Shown piece by piece: positions 25,518-38,512 of a stretch of 64,000 nt of DNA. A program made the translations under genes and the position numbers. How positions within the stretch are numbered: the stretch's first letter is position 1; every line of letters starts with the position of its first letter. This DNA is from Trifolium pratense (taxonomy: Eukaryota; Streptophyta; Magnoliopsida; Fabales; Fabaceae), in contig NW_025721064.1 of assembly GCF_020283565.1 (NCBI RefSeq), positions 1 to 64,000 of the forward strand, written 5' to 3'. The notes below the pieces were generated by a model. The model had not been told where the DNA came from. It saw only the letters and a program-made list of their open reading frames with translations, and did no database searches.

Positions 25518-28106
25518 ATGGATTCTGATTCATGGATCTCTTCTCGTCTCTCTAACTCATCACGACGTTACTATTCTCGATCCGGTTAGTATAACGATTG
25601 TTTTCAATTTTTGGTGTTATTTAATTTATTTTATTGTGATTTTTGTGTTGATGATTTGTTTTGTTGTTGTTTTAGATCTGTTTCTTGGTGGAAATGATGA
25701 TTCTGAACCTGGTGGTGATGATTTAAGAGCTGAATATCTTTGTCCTTTTTGTGCTGAAGATTATGATGTTGTTTCTCTTTGTTGTCACATTGATGAAGAA
25801 CATCCTCTTCAAGCTAACACTGGGGTGGGTTTCCATAAACACTTGATTTTATTTATTAGTAAGATTTAATAAGAAAAAATTGTGTATTTAATGAGTATGT
25901 CAATGTTTCTAAATTACTAGTACTTTTTTTTAAGGAAAAAAACACTCTTTTTTGTACAAAAAAAAAAAAAACTGTTTTTACTAGTGTACTATAGTCTATA
26001 GAAGTGTGTATAATTTTTTATTTTTCATCTTACAAACACTTACAAACACTTAGTAGTAGGAGTATTAATTAAGGATATATGTGAACAATAATAATAAGGG
26101 TCATGTTAAACAGGGTCCTTGGGTAAACATACCAAAAAAGGAAATCAAAGACAATTAATGTTGGGAATACAACTTTTTTTTAAATATTTTTAAGGTATGA
26201 AATACACCATGTTTCAAAGAGAAAAATAAGTATGAAATACACCTAGTGCCACATGCTCGGGGCACTGTCTGTATCCAATAAGAATAATCTAATGATTCTA
26301 ATCTTCCATGTAATATGAAAAAAGTGGGGTGACATGGCAGAATACAAGGTTGTTTTCGATTGGCACACTGTCGGTGTATATGCTTTTTTCTCAAATAAAA
26401 ATAAATGTATCTAGTAATTTGAGTGGCACTGTATTTTGTAACAATGTTGGTATGAGTTTGTGTTGAGTGGTTTTTTTTTTTGGTTATTGAGTGGTCTTTT
26501 CTATTTGTTACACTTGATAAGTTTGTTGGTTAGTTACTTAATTTTCATTTCTGCTGGTATCATTTCTGGTTACTTGTATTTTATAACATTGTACAATGTT
26601 TGTTTAGTTCATATTTTCTCTAAAGATTTAGTCTTTATAAATACATGAGTTTGTCTTCTCTGAGTCTAGTTTTGTGCTAAAAAGATAACTTTTTTTCTTT
26701 CTTTTCTTTTCTACTGGTTCTTGTATGGTGCTCAACATGACGCGTGTGGTTGCTTCTTTTTGGATTTCACGAGGCATGTTTTTATTAATCTTGGCCATGA
26801 TAAGTGTTTCTTTGTTTTTGGTGTTTATATGGTGATGGTGATGATAATTGATGGCATTGGTTATTATATACGTTTCAGGTGTGTCCTGCTTGTGGGCAAA
26901 AGGTGGGAATGGATCTTGTTGGACATATTACCACGCAACATTCGAAGTTTTTTAAAATATCCTTTTTTGAAAGTTGGTTTCTTTGTTCTTGTTTTAATAT
27001 ATCTTTTAGTTTGATTCTTGCTCATTTCGATTGCTGTACCATGTTTTGGGGAAAAAGTTAAATGCCAATTTTAAAACAATTGATACACAAGTTTGTTGTA
27101 AACTTGAATTTTCAATGTTACGAATTTTATTGCATTCCCAAAAAACAAATTTAATGTGAAGTGTTGAAGTTTCATGCCGAAAAATGTATCTTCTTGTACT
27201 GCCTCTGCTGTTCTATAAATTTAATTTAAATATTTAAATTTAACAAGTCTTGTGTCTGGTGAATACAACTTTATTTGGATTGCTTTGAGTTTCCATAACC
27301 AGAAATTTACGTGCAGCGTAAAAAGAGGGTGAGGAAAGGAGTATCTAACTCAACATTATTTAGAAAAGAGTTGAGGGAAGGAGCATTGCATTCTCTTCTC
27401 GGAGGTTCTTCGTCCACAGCTTACTCTAATTCCGAACCTGATACTTTGTTGTCATCATTTATTTTTAACCCAGTTATAGGTGATGAAGCTGTGAGTGAAC
27501 AATCTAGTTCTTCCATTGAAGCTGCCATAGTAAAAGAAAGCTCGAAAGATGATTTCGTGGAAAGGTACGAATGTGGATACTATTGATGGATTAAGATTTC
27601 CTTTGTTTTAGAAATGGATGCTGAGTTGTAGGTTTTTTATAGGGTATAACAACTTCACGCTATCTTGTTATATCATAATATTATAGTTTAAACTTTAAAG
27701 CCTATTGAACATTTTGGCAACACGGTGAAACATGATAAAATGTTATTTACATCATCGGTATATAGATACCAAACTCTTCTATGTAAAAGCATGGTACTGG
27801 ATGCATGTGTAGGCTATTTACTCTGGATATATGTGATGAAACTTGTGGACACTTTGTTTCAAATAAGCAAATGATGAAACATTGTGTAATTAGTAGTAAT
27901 GACTTGTTTCCTATCACACAGCTTCAAAGTTGTTTCTTTTAATTTCATCTGAAGTTTAGTTCAAAACATCTAGTCTGACAATAGGGTATGTTTACAGAAA
28001 ACCTCAACAGATACAGCTGTCAGATGAGGACCGAGTAGAGAAGGCTCGGAGGTTTGATTTCGTGCAAGGGCTGCTGATGTCGACCATTCTTGATGATAAC
28101 TTATAA
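25518..28106 (+). CDS. Di19-type drought-induced zinc-finger protein
   Basis: Five exons: 25518-25584, 25676-25824, 26879-26956, 27311-27564 and 27998-28106, giving 657 bp and 218 aa, the normal Di19 size. The start MDSDSW is the family N terminus. Two atypical Cys2/His2 fingers follow: C45/C48 with H60/H65, and C74/C77 with H88/H93. A basic stretch RKKRVRK at 101-107 looks like a nuclear signal. The C-terminal domain ends in FDFVQGLLMSTIL. Di19 proteins are nuclear regulators linked to drought, salt and light responses and are often phosphorylated by Ca-dependent kinases. The intron between exons 3 and 4 is U12-type AT-AC; with it the join reads FFK|VQRKKR, which fits the family. The other introns are GT-AG. 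The gene converges on the DUF789 gene. Confidence 0.93.
26957..27310 (+). other. U12-type AT-AC intron in the Di19 gene
   Basis: The intron begins ATATCCTTTT at 26957, identical to the U12 5' splice consensus, and ends AC at 27309-27310. TTCCATAAC at 27291-27299 is one base from the U12 branch consensus TTCCTTAAC, with its branch A 12 nt before the acceptor. The intron is phase 0. No usable GT donor sits near the conserved exon end. The call is from sequence; splicing by the minor spliceosome follows from these established signals. Confidence 0.88.
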
Positions 28107-29643
28107 CTGCAATTGTAGCTGGTATATCGTAATAGGAGAAGGAGCTGATCGCGAGGGGGAGTTCGTTCGAGTGTTACAAAGTGGCATTAGCTAGATCGGA
28201 TTAAATTAAATATGTAATGAATGTATCTATAGTTATGTTCATAGAATGCAAAGATGAAGAAACCTTTTTCTAGTAAATATGTATGTAATGAACGTATCTA
28301 TTGTTAGGTCCATCATTATATGCATTGTATTCCAAACATGGACCCTTTATTCAAGCTGCTACACTAGACTTGCATAATTGACTAACATAAATAAGACAAC
28401 TCAATATAATAATTGATGACTTATTCTCATCCCTGAAACAATGGTTGTGCCTGGTTTTTTCCCTATAAAAATTTCAATTAGTAGTACTTGAGAATCCAGA
28501 ATTTTAACACATTAGTTCTTTCATATGCTATCCACTAAAGATTGTTAATATACTAATGTGTATTTTGGCAATTTATATAAAAGATTAGCCTATTGTCAAA
28601 AAAAAGAAAAAAAAAAAAAGATTAGCCTATAAGCATAAATCAGTTTCTTTCTTCAAAATGAGAAATGATTATCTCATTTTGTTACATTCCTTAAATACTT
28701 CTTTATTCCATTTTTTTTTTTTACTTTATAAACCCCTTCTCTTATTTTTCCATGGCCAAGATTATACTGAACCTACGGGATGAGTAGTTCAATTGATTTG
28801 AGCTAAGGGTGATAGGAGTAAAGATCTAGAGTTTAATTTCCAATGAAGGTTTAAAAAATACTAAAACTAATAATTAATTACTAACTTCGACCGGTTCAAA
28901 AAAAAAGAGAAAAAAGAAGAGATTATCCTGAACCCTAAACTTTCAATTATCTCAAGTCTTTTATTGCTTGAGCCATTCTAAGTATATCTGAAAAGATTAT
29001 TACAAAATTCCTAAGCCTGCAAGCCAATATGACTTCATCTTCAAGCTATACGTATATAGTGTTATTATCCGCCCGTGGTATTATCCGCCCCTGTCAAATA
29101 AAATAGAGGGAGAGAAGGAAAAGGAGCAAAAGACCATTCATTTGCAATATTTTTATATTCTAAACGCAGATTTCAACTATATGTTACTTTCCATTCTAAT
29201 AAAAATCGAAAACCAGTTACAATGTACTTTTGGTCGCATAATAGAAAGAAAGAAAAAAGATGTCCAAATAATAATTTAATATCCCATTAATTTAGCCTAT
29301 CAAGAATAAACCAGCAGTACTGGAATTCTGTAGGATAAATACATCTCACAATAAGGATGTGATTGAGAATTATAATGTTACTCATCCTCTATACAAACCT
29401 AGGCACAAAAAACCATCTAAAATATACATTTCAGCAGAGACAACCTTTTCTACATAAAAGCAGAAACTGTCGGTTAAAGGCCTTGCATCATCCGAAAACT
29501 GAAGAACAGATCCTTTAAATATGATTTTATGAGAGCACTTTAAAGTGTTCCTTGCAACAAAAAAAACAACAGTATACCAGGTGCCAGTGGCGACTTCATA
29601 AGCTGAGACTTGACTACTTCAGTTTATTAGAGAAAACTCAGAC
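28107..29643. other. Convergent intergenic region with a degraded SINE
   Basis: The 3' flanks of the Di19 and DUF789 genes meet here. 28775-28905 looks like an old tRNA-derived SINE (GATTTGAGCTAAGGGTGATA followed by a worn B box and an A-rich tail). The rest is AT-rich with no exon that I can support. Confidence 0.4.
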
Positions 29644-32600
29644 TCACCTACAATATGTATAGTGAGAATTAAAGAATTTGTAATCAGGATGGTTAACTTG
29701 CAATTGCCTAATCCAGTTGTCAGCAGCTCGCCATAGAGAATTGGATTTCTGACCTTCAGAATCCCCTTCAGGTTCCCAGACAGAAATTTTGAACTTGTTA
29801 AAGGCAAGGCCAAATATTGGTAGTGATAGCTTGGACCATATATCCTTATCTTTTGAACAATTTACGGTAGTTGGACCTGATTTAAAGAATACAGTTATAA
29901 TTGAAATCCTTACGTATATTCTCGGTTATGATAGAAACTAAAAAAAGGACAGCAAGACATACTTTTTAAAGGTGTTGACAGGGAATGGAAGGTGAGGAAG
30001 CACGCGCTCAGGTCCTGTAGTGTGGGACCGACAGGTATTCTATATATTGGATACCTGCATGATATACAAGGAACAAATCATGTTAAACTAGTTATTAATA
30101 TTATTACTGTATTCCAGTGCTGTAAACTAGGGAAAACAGTGGTGCATATCGTAGCGGAATTTTAACAGACCTCTGTTGTTCCGCAATATGCGATTTAATA
30201 CAAAGTTTTGCCAAATAGTGGTATAGTAGTGCTATAGCACTGTAGGATAGCGAAATTTGAACAAATTGTTATTTTACGCAATCACGATTGGCAACACTGT
30301 CATGTGCACTATCCAACACTAACAACATCCTAATTAAAAGTATATGATAAACATACCAAGCCAATGAAACCCAACTTGAAGGTGAAAGATCACAGCTCCG
30401 GTATGTCTTCAAATCAGGAAATTGTTCAGCAAGATCGTGAATCTGAGGCAAAAAAAAAAAAAAGAATCTTCGTCAAGATTAGAAAGCAACATAATCTCGA
30501 AGTGGAACTGAACCAAAGGATAATGGTCTTGCCTTATCTGCTAATGGTTCGCGATTATAAGGTGTTTCGCGCTCAAAGTATTCATATACAAGCTGACCAA
30601 TTGCACTGCAGCTTCCGTTCTCATCACTTGATGAACCTGCTAAGGGTTTACTTCCAAGTGACATTCTTTCCAGACCAAGATTGCTTGCATCTGAAAAGTT
30701 AGGCTGCTTTGAACTGCCATTAATTACACTCTTAGCACCTCTATCATGACGATAGCCACTGCTGCTATCACTGCTTGTGTCTCTAGCTGATTCAGAATCA
30801 CTTTCCTTACTGGGTTTCCTGTAACATGATGGAAAAGTGAATGAATCTATTGCATAGATGCACTAAAAAATGGTTTGCCAAGTCTTGTAACTCAGCTAAA
30901 GCGGAGAACTAGTGTACAGAAAAGGCTAGGATATGACGTCTATCACTTAAAACAAAGGATATAAACAGATGATATGAAAATGATAAATGTAAAACACTGC
31001 CTATTATAAACTACTATCAGCTATATGATTTGGTTTTCATTATGAAGTTATAGGTTAAATACTTATCCTATTGAGTACAGTTTAGAAATTGCAAGCAATA
31101 TCAAGGATATGAGCAATACGACAAAATAGTTTCGGTCCCTGGCTTGGGCATGCAGCAGTGTTAAAACTCTTAGGGAGAGTTTGCCACCCAATTGGGTCCC
31201 ACAAGGCTCGAGGGATTAGTCTCTGCAGTTGCGCGCAGAGGATACCCGGTTTATGCCAAAAAAATAGTTTCAGAGCAACATCTGGAGGCTGGTGACAATC
31301 ATACTAACAATAAGTGTGATCTATGAGTTATATCAACAATCTGTAGTTCTGTACACATTAGAGATGATTTGTTGAATTTAAGTTGCATGCATTGCTAGTG
31401 TGAAAATGTTTCGCATTCATCCAAAATGTTGCAGTCCATCATTAGAACTAGATTTACAATGATAGCACATCACAATTCTAATTAGTGTACAGGCCACAAA
31501 ATCTTGCAGGTTAGAAGATTAATACTCTAAGTATGTGTACAGCTGAGGGTGGCGCAGACTTAGTAACAGATAGCATCAAAAGCAATGGTATGCACTAATC
31601 AACATGACATGGGCATGCTACGATCTTTAGTCTAGTGATACTGATAGTCTAGCAAGTTCAAATCAAAGGATGCTCTCTAGTCTGCATCATATTACTAACC
31701 AGAATATCAAAGTAACGACCTATAAGATCTTATTTCTGAGCTATGTAGTACCAACACCTTCAGATTGAATACGTGTTTGGCATTTGACACTGACACGACA
31801 ACGCCCCAACAAAGGGGTTACACTAAATTACTTTCATTTTCTCAAATTATGCCGGTGTTTGTGTCACTATCATGTCCCGTGTCTGTGTCAGTGCTTCATA
31901 GCTTATGAGATTTTTCTTCTAAATGCTTTTAGTTTTCTTCTATAGTATAATTTGAACTTCTAACTTTCCAGCAAGTTGAAAAAGGAAAAAATTAAAAATA
32001 AAATCTCAAAATATTACAGCAAACAATCTAAATTGAGAACAAATCATCAACATAGAATATGTCTGGTTTGCCATTGAACGAAACAATAAATCAGAATGTT
32101 AAATCAAAGGAACCGAGTCAATCATTAGAAAGGCACATGCAGAACAATAATTTTTCATAGTGAAGAAAGCACTAACCTTAACTGCGGGGACGGTTTTGAT
32201 GGATCAATATAAAGCTGAATAGCAGACAAAGATACATTGTAATATTGAGTAACAGATTCATTCCCAGACAACACCAATGGAACACCAGCCCCATATGCAC
32301 TCCACTCCTTGAAAGATTCCCACAAGTCCCCGAGCACAAAGTATGGTTGCAATTCTGTCTCCATTGGTCTCCATCTCCTCTTACTTTTCTGTTTGTTTAC
32401 ACACAAAAATAAGCCCAACAATGCCTTTGAAATAAACCCGAAAAAGAAAACCAACACTGCCTTAAAATAGTTCATAAGAATCACATTATACAATTTATTT
32501 ACACTCTTAACACAATTCAGTGGATAGTTCCGAAGTAAGTCTAATCCTAACAATCAATTGTATACTTGATTGCATTAATTCATAAACCAAATTCGTCTCA

Positions 32601-33568
32601 ATAAGTAGCTCGGTTGGTGAGTTAAGAGACACTGAAACAATTATCAAATCCTGAAAACTGACATAACCTATGAAGCATAGACACAAACACGAAAACCAGA
32701 TCCAACAAAGAGATTGGCACGTCAACACCGATAATAATTTAAGAAACAGCAATGCCACTTGCTGCGACAATGTTTTCGTCGAAAACACGTGAATAGAGTA
32801 ATTGGCCAATGAAAAAGCAGCTAACCATAAAAAGTCAAGTGCCGGGCGGAAAACACGGAGCACGTGGGAAAAAAGGAAACGGTTGTAATTGATTTGTAAT
32901 TGATTCAATCTAAAAGGCATTTACCTTTAAGAAAATAACATAATCAATGTAATCATTTGTCGTTTACTCGGTGTTAGACACGCGTCGACACCGTGACAAT
33001 GCTTCATAGTCATAGGACATAACCCCTACCTTACCAACATTTGTCTAAAAACTTCTTTTTCATAAACCAGACACAAAATTCAAACCCTAAAAACTAACAT
33101 AATAAATACCTTGTTACATTTGTCTATAAAAACAATTCATGAACCAAAACATAGTTTGGATCCTAAAATCCAACATAATCACTAACTCACTAACAATTGT
33201 TCATAAAATTAATAAATCAAACATAAAATTGATTGAAATTTCAAAAATTTCACATAAAATTAACAAAATTGAAAAGCATTATTTTACTTTACCATAGGAA
33301 AATATTGAGCGGGAACATGAGGAGTGGTGTGTTCCAAGAACCGACACAAATTGGAAGCATCACATGTCGTATCGATTGAAGAAGAAGAAACGGAATTATC
33401 AGAAGAGGAACATGGCATGTTATTCTCAATCAACGTAGATTCCTGTTCCTGTTGTTCCTGCTGTTGTTGTCTCTGTTTTCGTAGCGCCGGTGGACAGTAA
33501 AAACGATTATCAACATGATGGCGGGTATTACGACGGCCGACGATGACGGCACCACCAGAGACCGACAT
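29644..33568 (-). CDS. DUF789 family protein
   Basis: Six exons on the minus strand: 33568-33293, 32388-32177, 30818-30533, 30442-30357, 30054-29963 and 29876-29644, giving 1185 bp and 394 aa. The family blocks appear in order: [20 protein letters not shown] (end of exon 1), [20 protein letters not shown] (exon 2), [21 protein letters not shown] (exon 3), then [22 protein letters not shown] (exons 4-5). Exon 6 carries FNKFKISVW and a C terminus with [15 protein letters not shown], ending YCR-stop. The N-terminal third is low-complexity (poly-Gln/Glu and Ser). All joins keep phase. Intron 3 uses a GC donor. Intron 2 is 1.36 kb and holds a SINE. The biochemical function of DUF789 is not established; these are plant-wide soluble proteins. 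No signal peptide or membrane segment was seen. Confidence 0.9.
30443..30532 (-). other. GC-AG intron in the DUF789 gene
   Basis: Exon 3 ends CAGATAAG and the intron starts GCAAGA; it ends TTTTGCCTCAG after a long T tract. This 90-bp intron is the only choice that joins the conserved ADK and IHDLAEQFP blocks in frame. GC donors with a strong AG|GCAAG context are a known minority class of U2 introns. Confidence 0.8.
31138..31265 (+). mobile_element. SINE copy inside DUF789 intron 2
   Basis: A GC-richer island in AT-rich intron DNA. It has a B-box-like GGCTCGAGGG, the distinctive CTCTGCAGTTGCGCGCAGAGG hairpin, GATACCCGGTT and a short A tail. This matches the look of a dispersed plant SINE, oriented opposite to the host gene. 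Confidence 0.55.
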
Positions 33569-34796
33569 TGTTGATTGTTTCCGGCGTTGGCAGTTGATTA
33601 CAGAGATGAAACGACGACGTTAAGATGTAGGTCACGACTTCTGAGTCCACAAAATAAACAAAGTTTTTGCTACTGTAAGTGATACTGTGAAAAACGGGGT
33701 TTTATCTTTTTTTGATAAAATTGTTTAAAAAAAAATCTTTTTTGATAAAATCTTTTGTTTTATTATAACAATTCATTTAATTAATTGTTATATTTTTTGG
33801 TGAAAAAAAAAAACTGTTTATATCTTGAGGTTAGGAAACTCTGATACTTCAAAATTATTCAAGTATCGCATTAGATGGTTGATTCGACACTGATATTTGT
33901 TTGATATTTTTCAATATATATCGGAAAAATAGTCCATGATTGAATTTTATTTTTTAATAAAAAAATACCAGACACATTTGTAATACTTCACAATAGATAT
34001 CAGAGAAGTATTCAATGAATAAATTTTATTTTATAAAAAATAACAAATATGTTTCCAATATGTTGTTTCTTGATATGCAATTGGAAGAAACTTGACACCA
34101 TCTACTCAAGCTATCTCCACCCTTCGCCAAACAACAACACCACATGATGAGACAAAAATGTCTCAATCACCAATCTTAAGTAGAGCTAAAACATCTTCTG
34201 CTGATACATACTCTTGCCAAACCAGACTCTTATGGTATAAAGATAAAACGCGATCAACCAAAAGCACTTCACACAGATCTAAGCAAATTGTTACCCACTA
34301 ACGCAATCGCGCACGATAGAGAACGTTGAAAGACTCTGGTACAAGGCAAACGGTCTACATTTGTGATCTGATTGTGTGACGCCCGACGAAGATTTGAAAA
34401 AGAAGGCAGCAACAAAGGAACTTAGATCCTAACGCCATTTTTACTGATTTTGCAAACTCATATCTACAACCAAGGAGAAGATGAAGACGTAAAGCTCAAA
34501 AGAACACTGAACCACCATCACAAAGGCAGAAATTTGGTTACAAACTATCACCACAGATCGAGGGACTATATCTGGGTGACCCACAAAAACCACCCAACCC
34601 TTCACGGATATGAGACTCAAACTCCAATAACCACCGGCGGCGACCACCGGAAAACAACGAAAACATAGTAGAGCAGTCACAGTTACAATCACAGCCCAAA
34701 ATGTTTTTTCTGCAAAAACCACCGCAGCAGAGGAACGCCGGTAACAGAACCCAAAGATCCGACCTCTAAAACACTAGCGACCTCTAACACAATGCA
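33569..34796. other. Upstream region of the DUF789 gene, no other gene
   Basis: About 100 bp of likely 5' UTR/promoter of the DUF789 gene, then AT-rich DNA. 34080-34790 is less AT-rich and contains short open frames on both strands (for example 34092-34301 and 34441-34722) rich in Thr/Ser or hydrophobics. None has a recognisable domain. It directly precedes a SINE and may itself be repeat DNA. Confidence 0.4.
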
Positions 34797-34993
34797 CAAC
34801 TACGGGGTTGGCTTGGGCCCTTGGAGTATGCTCCTCTCAAGGTCTCAGGTTCGATTCCCATTAGTGCCAATTTCGGTGGGCTAAGTCCATACAGAGCAAA
34901 AAAACTCTGGCTTTAAATGGGGCCCCCGCAAGTGGGCGGTGGGATTGGTCCCCTTGGATTAGTCGGTCCTAAGGCCGGATACCAAGTTTTCAA
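34797..34993 (+). mobile_element. tRNA-derived SINE with poly-A tail
   Basis: GGTTGGCTTGGGCCCTTGGAG begins the head. The B box is CTCAGGTTCGATTCCCATTAG. A GC-rich body (GGCCCCCGCAAGTGGGCGG) follows and it ends in a 12-A tail. The head-body-tail layout is typical of plant SINEs. Confidence 0.75.
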
Positions 34994-35253
34994 AAAAAAA
35001 AAATGCACAACTGCCGAAAAAACTAAAACATAATAGGAAAAAAGGGCATGAGCATTGGCGAAAATGCGGTTGACAAAAACTCCAAAAGTTGTTTGTGATG
35101 GAGAAAATGTCGACGACTACTAGTGGTGATGCGACAGCTTGAGGTACGAACACACACCAATCGACGGATCTGAAACTAGAGAGAAGGCATAGGGTTAAAT
35201 CATCAATTAAGTGGTTACGTTATCATTCTCTCTCCAACTTAACGCCTACATTA

Positions 35254-35555
35254 TATGTGTGTTTGATCTGCTAAAAAATAAGGGATTGTACTGTGTTTGA
35301 TTTTAAAATAGTTTCTGGTACTGGGGCTAAGGGACATGACAAAAACTGAAATTCTTGTCCTCCACCGAACTACGGGATAACTTTTTGTCTTCTGCACAAA
35401 TTTTCTAAAATACCAAAATAACCTTTTGTCCACCAAACATCGTACAACACAAAATTTGTTCCATACCTTAAACGTTTGTCCTGTATTATTCTGTCTTGTA
35501 TTATCATGTATCATTCTATCCAGTACTTACATTTTATAAATAATTAGTCTCTGTT
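35254..35555. mobile_element. Degraded MITE related to the 53463 element
   Basis: The left side (GTGTGTTTGATCTGCTAAAA, AATAAGGGA) and right side (ATTCTATCCAGTACTTACA) resemble the two ends of the PIF/Harbinger-like MITE at 53463-53800 in reversed order. The outer ends are worn and no target duplication is visible. Confidence 0.4.
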
Positions 35556-35898
35556 ATTAAAATTTAGAGACTAAATTGATGAATTTTATATGAAAAGCAA
35601 CCAAAATATCAGTTTCAAAATCAAATTTTGAGTTTTTTTTCGAGAAACTGTTTATAATGTTCTAAACATATATGAAAATAATCATTCAAAAAACTTAATT
35701 TAACAACGGAGATTAAAACTGTCCGTAATAATTTTGTAGGAATTAAAACATGACACTTTTTATATGGAAAAAAAATTTGACAATTTAAAAATAATAATAA
35801 ACATATTTAACAATAAAAATATTCCATAAGTACAGCTCATATACAGGATGAATTTTAATCTAAAATTTTCACTTATTATTCAGAATACTTAAATACTA

Positions 35899-36174
35899 CT
35901 CCGTCCCATAATATAAGCAAAAAAAAAAATTTCACACTTATTAAGAAAAGTAAAATATGATAATTTCAAGGTTGACTTTTTGTGTGTTTGTTGAAATAAG
36001 TTTCATGAGAAGATGTAAAAACAGTTTTTATTGATTATTGATTATGGGGAAAAGAAGAGAGAGAGTAAATTAAGTAAAAGTTTATCTTGAAAATGATAAA
36101 AGTTAGTTTTTTATGTTTATAATTTGAGACATGAAAAAGTGATTTTTTTTGCTTATAATATGAGACTGAGGGAG
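35899..36174. mobile_element. Stowaway-type MITE
   Basis: Terminal inverted repeats CTCCGTCCCATAATATAAGC and GCTTATAATATGAGACTGAG run inward from TA dinucleotides at 35897-35898 and 36175-36176. The CTCC-GTCCC terminus and TA target site are the Stowaway (Tc1/mariner) signature. No coding capacity. Confidence 0.82.
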
Positions 36175-36183
36175 TAATAGAAA

Positions 36184-37200
36184 TAGATAAACATATTACA
36201 TTTTTTTTGACGCAGATAAACATTAGTACATAAAAAGTTTATGTTGGTGGAATTTAAATAGTGAGAAATAATTAGGTGACAATGAGAGGGTGCATTCTGT
36301 GTACCAAATAGTACAGACATTGAAGACAATTCACCAACTCAGTTTGAAGAGCATACACATAGCTTAGGGAGTTGAGTTTGGAAGTTTCCAGATACTGCTT
36401 ACGCGGCCACACGTGACGAGGCATCTCTCTTTGATTGAACTTTTCAAATTGGTTTTGCTATCTAACATCCTAACTACACAGCCTACACTTATCCCTACGC
36501 TTGCGCAGATCCTACCGGGAGGAGCAAAGTTTATTTTACACGAGGGACCAAAATATTTAAGGGTAAAAAAATTATCTTTAAATATTAAGGGTTAAAAAAT
36601 TAAAGGTAAAAGGGTAAAATAATGCTAATGGTAAAAGGGTCCGATTAAGGTGTGCTCTAAGAACATATATGTTAAAAAAATTTAAAATAGAATTATTATA
36701 TTGAAAAATATAATTATTTGACGTTTGAATTTTTTTTATAGTGACTTTGAAAAAGTTAAGTGCGAAACTTTTAAATAAATATTTTTATATATTAAGGCTA
36801 TTATAAAAAGTTTTATAATGAAATGGAGCGGAGCGAAATAGAGTGAGTGATTTTTTTATTATAAGACGAATAATATCTAGACATCAGGGAACGAAGCAGG
36901 CATCGCCCCTGTCCTATGCCTATATCTCTTTATTATATTAAAAAAAATAAAAAATAAATAAATACAAAATTGGAGGACATAAACCTAACCCATCAAGTCT
37001 ACACAAAAGCGTGTAAGACCAAAATACACCAACTTCTAATTAATCCTAAGATAAAAGAAATCCCTAACATCCAGGCGAATGAACCGATCGTCAACACGAA
37101 TCCATTCACGTACCCCTACTCCCTGCATTACGCCAGCAATTGATGATAGCTTTTTCACGCAAACAGTCCGAAATCAAGAATGATTCGGATATTGAGCTGT
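36184..37200. other. Gene-free stretch
   Basis: AT-rich, with a short G-rich patch (GGAGCGGAGCGAAAT near 36832). No gene, RNA or complete repeat was recognised. The boundary with the Gypsy-like DNA to the right is not sharp. Confidence 0.4.
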
Positions 37201-37930
37201 TCTTGTTAACACACAAAGGGGGTTGTATTATTGATATTGGATTAAATAAATTACATGGCTTAGACTCTAGATAGGTCCATATGCCTGATTTTTGTAGAAA
37301 AATGGGGATCCCTTTACAATGAATGATCGGTCCTATTTATAGAGTCTTCTTCCTTCTCCTCCAAGCTCCATTACCATGTTTTTCGGCCACCTCCCTCTTC
37401 CTCCGTGAATAGCGCTGTTAAGGGTGGTTATTCTCCTCCTTAATTATCCTCGAAGGAGGAGGGATGGCGAAGCCGACGCCACTAATCAGATCATCGATGG
37501 GAAGCTTGTCCCATATACTCCACCTTTGTAATTCTTTATTTCAGTTATTATGTGCCCTTCTGTGGCTGTTTTGTAATTTGCCCTTAGTGGCTCCGACCTT
37601 TCGTCTTTTTTAAGGCCTGAATCGATTTTTGGTTATGTAACTGTTACATTTACTTGTTTTTATCTATAGTATAATCTGACCTTTATTTCGTCTATATAAT
37701 TATTAGTATATGCGATCTCTGAAATTTTAAATGAGCTTTAAATCGCTTCGTACCTGAAAACGTGTTGACATTGACCCTGGCGAGGGTGTCCCCTCAGTTT
37801 TATTTCTAGATTTTGGCTTCTCCCTCAACATAATTCCTGTTGTGAAGGTCGCCCTGGTTTGTGTCGCCTTCTTTCTTCTGTGTTTCGCCAATGCCTCTCC
37901 TTCCTGCACCTGCAGACTTGTTCTTTTCTT
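37200..37930 (-). mobile_element. Probable Gypsy LTR or 3' region remnant
   Basis: Less AT-rich than its surroundings. On the minus strand a CTATAAATAGG motif (about 37330-37340) resembles an LTR TATA box. It sits downstream, in minus orientation, of Gypsy protease and Gag remnants, where a 3' LTR is expected. No partner LTR of the same sequence is present, so this stays tentative. Confidence 0.3.
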
Positions 37931-37931
37931 T

Positions 37932-38500
37932 GGTTCAGAGCTTTCATCTGAGTTGATCTTTAATAAGATTCAGAGCTCAACTACAAGTTGACCATTTTGG
38001 TTCAGAGCCCTTCATATGGGTTGACCTTTGATAATTTTTGGTTCAGAGCTTTCATATGAGTTGATCTTTAATAAGATTCAGAGCTCAACTACAAGTTGAC
38101 CATTTTGGTTCAGGGCCCTTCATATGGGTTGACCTTTGATAATTTTTGGTTCAGAGCTTTCATATGAGTGGATCTTTAATAAGATTCAGAGCTCAACTAC
38201 AAGTTGACCATTTTGGTTCAGAGCTTTCATATGAGTTGATCTTTAATAAGATTCAGAGCTCAACTACAAGTTGACCATTTTGGTTCAGAGCCCTTCATAT
38301 GGGTTGACCTTTGATAATTTTTGGTTCAGAGCTTTCATATGAGTTGATCTTTAATAAGATTCAGAGCTCAACTACAAGTTGACCATTTTGGTTCAGAGCC
38401 CTTCATATGGGTTGACCTTTGATAATTTTTGGTTCAGAGCTTTCATATGAGTTGATCTTTAAAAAGATTAAGAGCTCAACTACAAGTTGACCATTTTGGT
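37932..38500. repeat. 108-bp minisatellite, about five and a half copies
   Basis: GGTTCAGAGCTTTCAT begins units at 37932, 38040, 38148, 38215, 38323 and 38431. The spacing is 108 bp, except one 67-bp unit (38148-38214) that lacks the second half-module. Each full unit has two related halves, one with GAGTTGATCTTTAAT and one with GGGTTGACCTTTGAT, so the 108-mer arose from an older duplication. The copies are nearly identical. Confidence 0.92.
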
Positions 38501-38506
38501 ATAAGC

Positions 38507-38512
<6 letters not shown>

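Noticed and set aside
34092..34722. Candidate small genes on both strands before the SINE at 34797
   Set aside because: No start context, splice signals or domain; the composition suggests repeat DNA.
37932..38500. CRISPR-like array
   Set aside because: The repeats are contiguous 108-bp minisatellite units with no unique spacers, in a plant genome.
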